Origin: Parvularculaceae bacterium
GTDB lineage: Bacteria; Pseudomonadota; Alphaproteobacteria; Caulobacterales; Parvularculaceae
NCBI GenBank assembly: GCA_021776435.1
Contig: JAJFFW010000082.1
Span: forward strand, 1-64,000
Length of the DNA stretch: 64,000 nucleotides
Direction of reading: 5' to 3'
The translations under genes were made by a program, and so were the position numbers. The notes below the pieces were generated by a model, which made no database searches, was not told the origin of the DNA, and saw nothing but the letters and a program-made list of their open reading frames with translations. The number at the start of each line of letters is the position of its first letter. Position 1 is the first letter of the stretch. Below, in pieces: positions 31,600 through 39,449 of this stretch.

Positions 31600-33324
31600 C
31601 TAACGCCACACATCACGAATTTCGGAAAGCAACGATTCCGCGCGCGCGAGTCTTGTCGCAATCTTTTCACGGCTTTTACGGTGGTGTGCTTCGATAGTGT
31701 TCAATTTGCGACGTAGGCTGGCGACGTTTTCATGCGCCAGTTTGAGTTCATCGCGCGTACCATTAATCGACTGCACGAGCGACCGGCGCCAATCGTCGAT
31801 ATCGAACTTCGAGGGAGGCTTAGCAACTTCATTTGGATCGCTCTCTTTATGAGGACTGTCCACCAATGACGCAGCCTCAACAGCGGCAATTGCTGAAGCG
31901 ACGTCGCTTAACGTCGCCGGTGATGGTGAAGCATCGACCGTTACAGTGGCTTCTTCAATGTCATCTTCTGTAATAGCCCCCGATTTCTGTTCGACGGAAG
32001 GCCCGGATGAGGGGCGTCTCAAGCTCCGCAAACGATCAAACGCACTTACCTCGGAACTTGGCGAGACCACCCTTTCCGCTGGTTGCTTTTTGTGATCATT
32101 AGCTGTCACTTGTTCTTTTGCATGATCGATGGTTGTTTTTTCCGCAACAGGAACGGTGTCCGATTTGCCTTCCGTAGCATCCTCTTTGCTCACATCCCCT
32201 TCTGACGGAACGCTTTCTTCCTTGATGCCTTGAGTGACTTTACCTTTGACCGTTCGATCATGGCGCCGATCAGATTCGTCGCTGACGCCCACCTGAGGAC
32301 CATGATCGTCTCTAACGCCCTTCGCGGGGTTCACTTTTTCCTTTGAACGATCTGGATTAAAAGCGACAACTACGTTTCCATCTGTACCCGTTGCGGATTG
32401 CTGTTGATCCGCGCTATCGACGTCAAAATCAACCTTGATTTCTTCTTCAGGTCCTTCGTCAGTCAATAATTTCGTCTCTTCTGAGTTGTCCATGCCCTGC
32501 TCATGCATAGAAAATCCCTCGGTACGAAGTTCATTTGCGACAGAGGCGACAGTCGATGCATCAATTTCGTGGCGTTTTTCCAATGCGCAAAACAACAGGA
32601 GTCGATTAAAAAGCGTATTGATACGCCTTGGCACGCCGCCCGACTCTTTGAAGATGAGAGAAAACGCGTCATCAGAAATTGTGGGATCTTCACGCCAACC
32701 AACAACCGAGAGACGGTGCTCAATATAGTTTCGCGTTTCAGTTTCACCCAATGGTTCCAGGTGATAAGACGCAATCACGCGTTGTCGCAATTGCTCCATA
32801 TTCGGCCCCGCAAGAATTTCACGGAATTCTGGCTGACCGACCAGAAACACCTGGAACAATGGTGTTCCTTCGTAATCCATATTGGAAAGCATGCGTAATT
32901 CTTCAATCGTACGCGGAGGAAGATTTTGCGCTTCATCAACCACTAGAAGAACTCGTCTTCCGCGTTCAAGTTGATCGTAAAGAAATTCTTCAAACGCCTC
33001 GAGTTCGCCAGATTTTCCACCACCCTCTGCTGATATGCGAAAAGCAGAAAGGATGTGCGCCAGCAAATCTGAAGGTTCCAGATTGGATGTTAACAGATTT
33101 GCCGCGATCACATTGGAACGATTCAACTGATCGAGCAGGTGACCGATTAGAATTGATTTTCCTGCCCCAATCTCGCCTGTTACGACGATAAACCCTTCGG
33201 CCTGGCGAACCCCATAGTGTAGATAAGCCATAGCCTTATTATGGCTGCGACTGCCATAAAAGAACTTAGGGTCTGGGTTAAGCCTGAACGGCGCACCCGA
33301 CAGAGAGAAATAATCTTCATACAT
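31600..33324 (-). CDS. XrtA-associated ExeA-like AAA ATPase with long tail (574 aa)
   Basis: The N-terminal 270 residues are an ExeA/TIGR03015-type ATPase. MYEDYFSLSGAPFRLNPDPK opens it, Walker A is GEIGAGKSIL, Walker B LLVVDEAQNLPPRTIEELRM, and sensor regions follow (FLVGQPEFREIL, SGGVPRRINTLFNRLLL). The remaining 300 residues are unusual: a low-complexity acidic and lysine-rich linker, then a helical coiled coil (ENVASLRRKLNTIEAHH to SLLSEIRDVW). The family is usually much shorter. It may energise or organise the export assembly, possibly through the coiled coil. It sits 18 bases after the barrel gene. Confidence 0.88.
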   Translation of the reverse strand: MYEDYFSLSGAPFRLNPDPKFFYGSRSHNKAMAYLHYGVRQAEGFIVVTGEIGAGKSILIGHLLDQLNRSNVIAANLLTSNLEPSDLLAHILSAFRISAEGGGKSGELEAFEEFLYDQLERGRRVLLVVDEAQNLPPRTIEELRMLSNMDYEGTPLFQVFLVGQPEFREILAGPNMEQLRQRVIASYHLEPLGETETRNYIEHRLSVVGWREDPTISDDAFSLIFKESGGVPRRINTLFNRLLLFCALEKRHEIDASTVASVANELRTEGFSMHEQGMDNSEETKLLTDEGPEEEIKVDFDVDSADQQQSATGTDGNVVVAFNPDRSKEKVNPAKGVRDDHGPQVGVSDESDRRHDRTVKGKVTQGIKEESVPSEGDVSKEDATEGKSDTVPVAEKTTIDHAKEQVTANDHKKQPAERVVSPSSEVSAFDRLRSLRRPSSGPSVEQKSGAITEDDIEEATVTVDASPSPATLSDVASAIAAVEAASLVDSPHKESDPNEVAKPPSKFDIDDWRRSLVQSINGTRDELKLAHENVASLRRKLNTIEAHHRKSREKIATRLARAESLLSEIRDVWR

Positions 33325-33342
33325 AGCGTAAGACCCAAAACT

Positions 33343-35043
33343 TCAAAAGGTCAAAACAAGCCCAGCAACGCCAGCGTTTTCACCAAATTCAAGAAGTGAA
33401 CTCTTGGAGAACCGTTCCGTATGCGCGTACTCACCAAACACAGATATATTCTTATAGACCTGATAGCGCGCCCCAAGAGTGCCTCCCACCGTATTGGTGC
33501 GATCATTAGCACTTGCATCTGCCGTGCATGCAGTCACCGCGTCAAACAGAGGGTCAGTCGCATCGAACCCGAAGAGGAACGGATTCAAAAGGCATTGCAC
33601 GGGATCAAACTCGCTGTTTATGTGGCGAAACAAAGCATTGCCATAAATGTCCAGACGGCGTGATAGGCGTCGATTAACATCTAGCGTCGCACTCACCACT
33701 TCAGTACTTCGGAAACCAAAATCTGTATCTTCGTAGTTTACACGAGCCAGCACTTGAAGTTGATCATAAGTACCAGACAGGCCCAAATAGGCAATATCAG
33801 AAGCGCCAATCCCGACTGTCTGAGCGTTTATATCTCCATCGATAAATCGTGTTGCAGCCTCGACGATACTCTGGCTTGAAAGGCCGACATCGTCGCGAAG
33901 CTTGTCCGCAAAATCAAAGCTCTCGCGTTGAAGAACTCTGAATTCGGTGCTTATAGCCTGCGCTCGCGTACGGAAGGTGCGGCTGGCCCCGCCTGAAAGG
34001 GAAAAGCGTTTAGAAAGGTCATAGCTGAGTTCTGCCTCAATGAAATCATCATCAAAGCGCTCGCCGTACTCTATCTGGATGCGGGTCTTCCGCCCCGGCT
34101 GCACGATAAAGCCTGCGCGCCAGAACACGCCGGATAACTCATCATCATCAAAAAACCCTGGGGACCCATCCGTATCGATTTCATCATACCCGACGGCGCC
34201 TGAGATTGAGAATTGATGATTGACCGCAAACTGGGCTTCACCCACTACCGTTCCTTGTTCAAACTCAAAGCGCGGCAGCACAAGCGATCCGTCTTCCACT
34301 GTGCGATTACCGTATGCACTGGCGGTAAAGCGCAGTCGATCGAACATATAACCACTGTAATAACTTGCGACAACCTCATGTGAATCCGAATTATTGAGAA
34401 AATCGCCACCGGTTAAATTTGCAACGGATTTATCATCGTCAATAAACACCTGAGAAAAACGATAACGAACTTCTGCGGTGGACTGATTGGGAAACTGATG
34501 AAAGACATACGGACTGACAGAATATGAGTGTACATCTGCGCGTTGATTTCTCGAACCATTGATGTTCGAAGAAAACCGCGCGTTATCTCCCACCAGCTGG
34601 CGTGACGTTCCACCCGCGACATCTAAATAGAGCAAATTATCAGCAAGCGTTACAGTGCCGGCGGCGCCAACATTCTGGTTGATAACCAGATCGGACTGAT
34701 CGGTTAGGTATGAAAAATCCAAGTCACCACTGAACACAGCCGTTAATCTTCTGTGACTGAAGACTGCGCCAGCTGAAAATAAAGTCGATAGAATCGTTTC
34801 ATCCCGCTCAAAGCCATCGGGCGCTAACTCTATATTATCCGAATAGGCAACCCTCGGGCTAACACTCGCAGTGTAGCCAAAATAATCCGTCTTCATGCGT
34901 AGCGGTGAGGATGGTGATGATATCTGCGCGCTCACCATTGGGACAATGAAAGTCACCAGGGCCGAGATGGCCACCGTTCGTTTCACCGCTCGCGCACGAT
35001 ACCGTCTGTTTGGCTTCGCCGCCTCTCTAGTTTGCTTCATCAT
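33343..35043 (-). CDS. Outer-membrane beta-barrel protein of the XrtA/PEP-CTERM EPS locus (566 aa)
   Basis: Exported barrel of the TIGR03016 type found in these loci. Starts at paired ATGs 35043/35040 after GGGGGAAAG, overlapping the kinase 3' end by 17 bases. An N-terminal signal (AVKRTVAISALVTFIVPMVSAQ) precedes many alternating amphipathic strands with aromatic girdles, such as VAYSDNIELAPDGFERD and RKTRIQIEYGERFDDDFIEA, and ends in the barrel-closing motif AGVAGLVLTF with terminal phenylalanine. Two cysteines (QCLLNPF and TACTADAS) lie in one loop. It may form or support the polysaccharide exit path, an inference from location. Confidence 0.85.
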   Translation of the reverse strand: MMKQTREAAKPNRRYRARAVKRTVAISALVTFIVPMVSAQISSPSSPLRMKTDYFGYTASVSPRVAYSDNIELAPDGFERDETILSTLFSAGAVFSHRRLTAVFSGDLDFSYLTDQSDLVINQNVGAAGTVTLADNLLYLDVAGGTSRQLVGDNARFSSNINGSRNQRADVHSYSVSPYVFHQFPNQSTAEVRYRFSQVFIDDDKSVANLTGGDFLNNSDSHEVVASYYSGYMFDRLRFTASAYGNRTVEDGSLVLPRFEFEQGTVVGEAQFAVNHQFSISGAVGYDEIDTDGSPGFFDDDELSGVFWRAGFIVQPGRKTRIQIEYGERFDDDFIEAELSYDLSKRFSLSGGASRTFRTRAQAISTEFRVLQRESFDFADKLRDDVGLSSQSIVEAATRFIDGDINAQTVGIGASDIAYLGLSGTYDQLQVLARVNYEDTDFGFRSTEVVSATLDVNRRLSRRLDIYGNALFRHINSEFDPVQCLLNPFLFGFDATDPLFDAVTACTADASANDRTNTVGGTLGARYQVYKNISVFGEYAHTERFSKSSLLEFGENAGVAGLVLTF

Positions 35044-35947
35044 CTTTCCCCCTTTTGGCGCGATGCATATACGCGCGACCCGCATGGTCTTCTTCGGGAT
35101 AGTATTCTTTATACGAGCCATAATGTGATCCGCCGGCGTTAATCAAACAGCGATTGAGCAAGAGGCTGACATTTGGGTTTACATCGAGTAATTCGTCGAC
35201 AGCCGAGGCGACAGCCGGCTGGGGCGTTGCGTCAGCCTCAACGACGAATATGATCTCATCGACGTGTTTCGCCAATAAAACCGTGTCGGTCATAGCAAGC
35301 ACAGGCGGAGCATCGATGATCACGAGGCCATCTGGTTGATAAGTCGAAAGTTGAGAAAATAAGTGCTTCGCTTCACCGGAAGCAAAAAGCTCCCCCGCGC
35401 GATTGACCCATGACCCTTCCGGTAAAATCGATAAATTGGCTTGACGCGCCTTCCACAGGAGATCGGAAAGAGGCAGGGCTGGGTCCAGAAGACGGTCAGT
35501 TAGTCCAGGGAGCCCTTTCTCTAACCCGAAATGGGACATAACTTTCGGGCGTGGCGTGTCGGCGTCGACGAGAAGCACATTTATCTCATCTTCAAGTGCT
35601 AAGCTGAGAGCCAGATTGAGCGCCGTGAACGTCTTACCTTCACCAGGCCGTGCCGACGCAACGAGAATAATATTACGCTGACGGCCTGCCCTGCGTAATA
35701 GACGCGCCGTCCCACCGGAACGTAAAAACCCTATGCGACGTAATAATCGGCGTTTCACAGCGCGGAGCTCAAGTTCTAGCTGCGAGGCGCCGTCCGAGGG
35801 CGCAAACAACCCTTGGTCAATGAGCCGATCAAAATCGATGTCGAATAGTTGTGGCGCACACTCATCAGCGCGAACCGGTGATTCCTCCTTGCCTACAGAT
35901 TCGCGGAACTCACCAGCAGCTTTTTCAATTAAGCCTGCACTTTTCAC
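35027..35947 (-). CDS. XrtA-associated tyrosine autokinase, CpsD/BY-kinase (306 aa)
   Basis: Bacterial tyrosine kinase that controls polysaccharide polymerisation together with the Wzz-like partner. Walker A is ASARPGEGKTFTALNL, Walker A' VLLVDADTPRPK and Walker B LVIIDAPPVLAMTD; the tyrosine-rich tail GGSHYGSYKEYYPEEDHAGR supplies autophosphorylation sites. The start is the GTG at 35947, preceded by AAGGAAA and overlapping the wzz stop as GTGA. The longer ORF to 36070 would run 127 bases into wzz. The kinase is separate from the membrane activator, as in Gram-positive systems and this XrtA family. Confidence 0.92.
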   Translation of the reverse strand: MKSAGLIEKAAGEFRESVGKEESPVRADECAPQLFDIDFDRLIDQGLFAPSDGASQLELELRAVKRRLLRRIGFLRSGGTARLLRRAGRQRNIILVASARPGEGKTFTALNLALSLALEDEINVLLVDADTPRPKVMSHFGLEKGLPGLTDRLLDPALPLSDLLWKARQANLSILPEGSWVNRAGELFASGEAKHLFSQLSTYQPDGLVIIDAPPVLAMTDTVLLAKHVDEIIFVVEADATPQPAVASAVDELLDVNPNVSLLLNRCLINAGGSHYGSYKEYYPEEDHAGRAYMHRAKRGKDDEAN

Positions 35948-37482
35948 CGCACTTTTCCTTTTAGATTTCCATCGGCGATCTCCACACCGGGTTCTGGTGA
36001 CTCTGAGAGATGCAGCACTTCGACATAGATCAGCCCAATCGTTGCGATCACGAGACCCACACAAGCACAACCGAGCCTCGAGTAATCTAAACGACGCGCG
36101 GCAAGGATATGTTTCGTCTTGACCTCACCAAACGCCCCTAGAATTGGCAAGCCAAACCCATCTTGCAAATCAGCAACCTGCGCATAACTACGATCAAGAT
36201 AAGTAAAAAGAAGTCCGACACCGACACCACCAACCACCGCCAATATCGAAACCCCAATAATCAGTAAAAACCTGGGAGGATCGCTTGGCGCCATTGTCGC
36301 TGTCGGCCGCTCAAAGATCATATATTCTACACCCTGCCCACCGGCGCCAAAGGAAGAAGTCAAAGAGAGCCGATCTCTTCGCGCGATGAGATCTTCATAG
36401 GTTTTTTGTGTCTGCTCATAGTCGCGAATTATACGCTGTAGTTCAGCTTCGACTGCAGGCGCATCACCGATTGTGACCGCGAGAGAACTAATTTCGTTGC
36501 GCACTCGTTCTTGGCGAGCTTTAATTTCGTCTATAGAATCCTCGACACCTCGTATTTCGGCCTGTAGCCGAATATACTCTTGGTTGGCAGGCAACGCGCC
36601 GCCGCCCACCAATTTCAGTTGCTCAATTCGCGCTTTTAGAGCCTGTATGTCTGGATAGCTTTCTTTATACTGACTACGAAGTTTGGCGAGATCGACTTTT
36701 AATTCATCGAGCTCGTCACCGGATGACGTTTTCGGAGTCGTCGCCAATAAGCTTTTGAGCGTATTCAATCGTCGACCTGCCTGACTCAAATCATCGCTTG
36801 CTCGCACGATCTCGGCTTCCCGTAATTCGCGCTGGCGAACATTACCTTGGCTCAAAGCGAGTTCATCGGCATGTGTGCGTCGATAAAGGGCGGCTTCGCG
36901 CTCTTTCGCTGTTAGCTTTGCATCAAATTCTGCTATACGTTGTTCGATATTGCGTCGAGCATCCTCTTTTTCAGAAAGACTGGCCCCAATATCTTGTTCG
37001 ATGAGAAGATTGAGAACGGAATCGACGACTTCGCGGGCAATAATCGGATCGCCGTTTTTATAAGTAATCACGAAATACAGAGCCCGCGGGCTTTCGATCA
37101 AAATTTTGTCCGCTACGGAATCGACCATTTTTTCCAACTGAGCGCGGCGTTGAATCTCAGATTTGGTTTTGATCTGTTTCTCCATCCCTGAACGGCGTAT
37201 TATCTCTGCGACATTAGGCCGAGTCAGGAGTTGAAGGCGCATCACCTCAACGCGTTTTTGGTAATTCGGCTGAGCGATTATGCCATTTAAGACTGGCTCT
37301 AGGATGGTTTCGGTTTGAACAAAAACCTGCGCACGCGATTCGAACTTGTCCGGAATAAGCCAGACTAAAAACCAACCCACTAGCGTGATCGCCCATATGG
37401 CCGTCACGACCAGCCAACGCCGTCGCCACAGCCCTATGCCGTATCGAATCACATCTCTGGGTAAGTCTGATACGTCTAACAC
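35944..37482 (-). CDS. XrtA-associated chain-length determinant, Wzz-like (512 aa)
   Basis: Inner-membrane polysaccharide co-polymerase. An N-terminal hydrophobic segment (WLVVTAIWAITLVGWFLVWL) follows a short cytoplasmic stretch; the long periplasmic region is helical coiled coil (residues about 170-360, for example YKESYPDIQALKARIEQLKL), and a second membrane helix (FLLIIGVSILAVVGGVGVG) leads to a cytoplasmic tail with one more hydrophobic stretch. A GNVR motif is present (QGNVRQREL). Begins at GTG 37482 after AGAGG. It would set chain length and activate the kinase encoded next. Confidence 0.92.
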   Translation of the reverse strand: MLDVSDLPRDVIRYGIGLWRRRWLVVTAIWAITLVGWFLVWLIPDKFESRAQVFVQTETILEPVLNGIIAQPNYQKRVEVMRLQLLTRPNVAEIIRRSGMEKQIKTKSEIQRRAQLEKMVDSVADKILIESPRALYFVITYKNGDPIIAREVVDSVLNLLIEQDIGASLSEKEDARRNIEQRIAEFDAKLTAKEREAALYRRTHADELALSQGNVRQRELREAEIVRASDDLSQAGRRLNTLKSLLATTPKTSSGDELDELKVDLAKLRSQYKESYPDIQALKARIEQLKLVGGGALPANQEYIRLQAEIRGVEDSIDEIKARQERVRNEISSLAVTIGDAPAVEAELQRIIRDYEQTQKTYEDLIARRDRLSLTSSFGAGGQGVEYMIFERPTATMAPSDPPRFLLIIGVSILAVVGGVGVGLLFTYLDRSYAQVADLQDGFGLPILGAFGEVKTKHILAARRLDYSRLGCACVGLVIATIGLIYVEVLHLSESPEPGVEIADGNLKGKVR

Positions 37483-37526
37483 AAACCAATCCTCTTCCCA
37501 CCTACACAGTTAATTCGCCGACGAGA

Positions 37527-38177
37527 TCAAAATACGCTTTCAGGGATCAAGATAACGTCTCCCGGCAATACGGGGGCATTGGCTGAAATACTTCCTTTAC
37601 GAAGCAGGTCATCGAGCCGAAGCCTATAGGATTTGCGCTTCGCCCCTTTACCGCGAATCAGCACGGCGCGGTTACCGGCGGCAAACTCTGTTAACCCGCC
37701 AACCGAGACCATCACATCAAGGACTGTCATACCCGCCTGATATGGCAGGGCGACAGGCTTTTGCGCTTCACCGAGAACGCGTACTTGCTGGTCGAAAGTT
37801 GACGAGAAGTTACTGACAATAACCGTCACTTCCGGCGCTTTAACGTATTCGCGCAGTGCTATCTTTACGTCGCTCGCCAGGTGGGTTGGAGTCTTTCCTG
37901 CGGCGACCATATCTGCAACCAGCGGCGTGGAAATTCGCCCATCTGGCCGAACGCTGACCTTGGTTGAAAGCTCGGGCGCGCCCCATACAAAGATCTCAAG
38001 TTCATCCAGCGGACCGATAAGATAATCTGGCGAGTCGGAAACGGCCCCCTCTGCAGTTTGGGGCGCAGCGCTTAACGATTCGCCCTGGCCGAATAAACCA
38101 TTCGATGCACAACCAGACGCAACCGACACAACAATAATCGCCGAAATGCTGCGAATAATTCTTTTCAAATCTTTCAT
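37527..38177 (-). CDS. Polysaccharide export lipoprotein, Wza/GfcE-like (216 aa)
   Basis: Outer-membrane/periplasmic export protein. The ATG at 38177 follows GAGGGTG; an upstream ATG at 38195 is unlikely. Lipobox VASGC anchors the mature cysteine at about residue 23. The poly-export domain begins YLIGPLDELEIFVWGAPELS and continues with VRPDGRISTPLVADMVAAGK, then an SLBB-type domain (VRVLGEAQKPVALPYQAGMT and PVLPGDVILIPESVF). Shorter than E. coli Wza, normal for the XrtA-linked type. First gene of the long minus-strand operon; the 212-base gap upstream should hold its promoter and includes the palindrome TTAACGTTAA at 38308-38317. Confidence 0.92.
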   Translation of the reverse strand: MKDLKRIIRSISAIIVVSVASGCASNGLFGQGESLSAAPQTAEGAVSDSPDYLIGPLDELEIFVWGAPELSTKVSVRPDGRISTPLVADMVAAGKTPTHLASDVKIALREYVKAPEVTVIVSNFSSTFDQQVRVLGEAQKPVALPYQAGMTVLDVMVSVGGLTEFAAGNRAVLIRGKGAKRKSYRLRLDDLLRKGSISANAPVLPGDVILIPESVF

Positions 38178-38389
38178 AGTTTCACCCTCAAGCAATTCAG
38201 GGACGCATCCCGGATGATGATTGCGGTCGCCGCCAAGGCATTTCGCAATTTTCTTGCCATGAATCTATGACCGAAGACCTAACAAAGACGTACCAAGCGG
38301 GCGGAAATTAACGTTAAGCCGCAAAAGATCCGCATTAGTCGCAGCGCTTATCATTTTCTGAATGGCCATTAGCGCCATATTTGCTCAAT

Positions 38390-39289
38390 TTAACGACTGC
38401 CTATGCCAAAGAACGCGACACGTATCGTCATCAATATGATGAGGATATCGAAGAGTGGATTGAAGTTTTTGAGATAAAAGAGGTCGAATTTAAGTTTTTC
38501 CCGCGCGTCCTCAACTGAGGCGCCATATGCGTATTTCACTTGAGCCCACCCTGTTATACCGGGTTTGACACGGTGACGTTCATGATAAAGAGGGATTTCG
38601 CGCTCAAGCACGTTAACGAATTCAGGCCGTTCCGGTCGCGGTCCGACAAAACTCATCTCTCCTTTCAATACATTAAGCGCTTGTGGCGCCTCATCGATAT
38701 GAGTTTTTCGCAAAATGGAACCAATCCGCGTCACCCGCGAATCGTCTATATCGGCCCACTGAGCTCCATTTTGTTCGGCATCGACCATCATCGAGCGGAA
38801 TTTGTAGACTTGAAAGACCCGCCCGCGGAGCCCCACCCGGGTCTGCCGATAAATTACCGGCCCTGGGGATTCAACTTTAACCAATAACGCAACAAGCAAC
38901 AACAACGGAGCAAACATGGTTAACAAGGTGAGACTGGCCACAATATCGATCACGCGCTTCCAAAACGCACCCCAAAAATTCAGGGACGTCCGAGCTGACC
39001 CTTTAAGCTCGGCAGACGAGAATAATTCCAAATTGGCCCGCCCCGACAAAGACGACTCGGATAGGTCGAACGTGTCGCTCCTGTCGGACATGCTTAACAA
39101 AGTGTCTGCGGGCCGCCTCGCCGCATGAGACGCCTGAAACAGTCCGGCGCCAATCACGGCCAGCATTACCCCGGCGCCAAGCGTCACCGCAAAATAAGGC
39201 GCGAACCCAGCTATTTCCATCATTGTCAGTACTTTCTCCAGCCCCGCCAAGATGCCCAGAAAACGGAGAACCGTTTCGAGATGGGACAT
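38390..39289 (-). CDS. Initiating sugar transferase, WcaJ/ExoY family (299 aa)
   Basis: Bacterial sugar transferase that loads the first sugar phosphate on undecaprenyl phosphate. The catalytic domain is complete: FWKRVIDIVASLTLLTMFAP membrane hairpin, VYKFRSMMVDAEQ, IGSILRKTHIDEAPQALNVL, FVGPRPERPEFVN, and HRVKPGITGWAQVKYAYGAS. N-terminal is only one membrane segment (FAVTLGAGVMLAVIGAGLFQ), making it longer than ExoY but much shorter than WcaJ. The ATG at 39289 lacks a ribosome site; an internal ATG at 39223 follows TGGAGAAAG and may be the true start (277 aa). Divergent from the fused glycosyltransferase gene at 39450. Confidence 0.9.
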   Translation of the reverse strand: MSHLETVLRFLGILAGLEKVLTMMEIAGFAPYFAVTLGAGVMLAVIGAGLFQASHAARRPADTLLSMSDRSDTFDLSESSLSGRANLELFSSAELKGSARTSLNFWGAFWKRVIDIVASLTLLTMFAPLLLLVALLVKVESPGPVIYRQTRVGLRGRVFQVYKFRSMMVDAEQNGAQWADIDDSRVTRIGSILRKTHIDEAPQALNVLKGEMSFVGPRPERPEFVNVLEREIPLYHERHRVKPGITGWAQVKYAYGASVEDAREKLKFDLFYLKNFNPLFDILIILMTIRVAFFGIGSR

Positions 39290-39449
39290 TCATGTGAGGG
39301 AAGAGCAGATTTTGTGCCTAACGCATGCAGAACAGTTAACGCTCATCTGGATAGCGCCGGTGCAGCGTTATTTTTGAATTACCAAACGTAAACATCTCTT
39401 TGGGACACTGGAGCATTAGGGGTAGTGACCGGGAAAGAGAACGAAGCGC

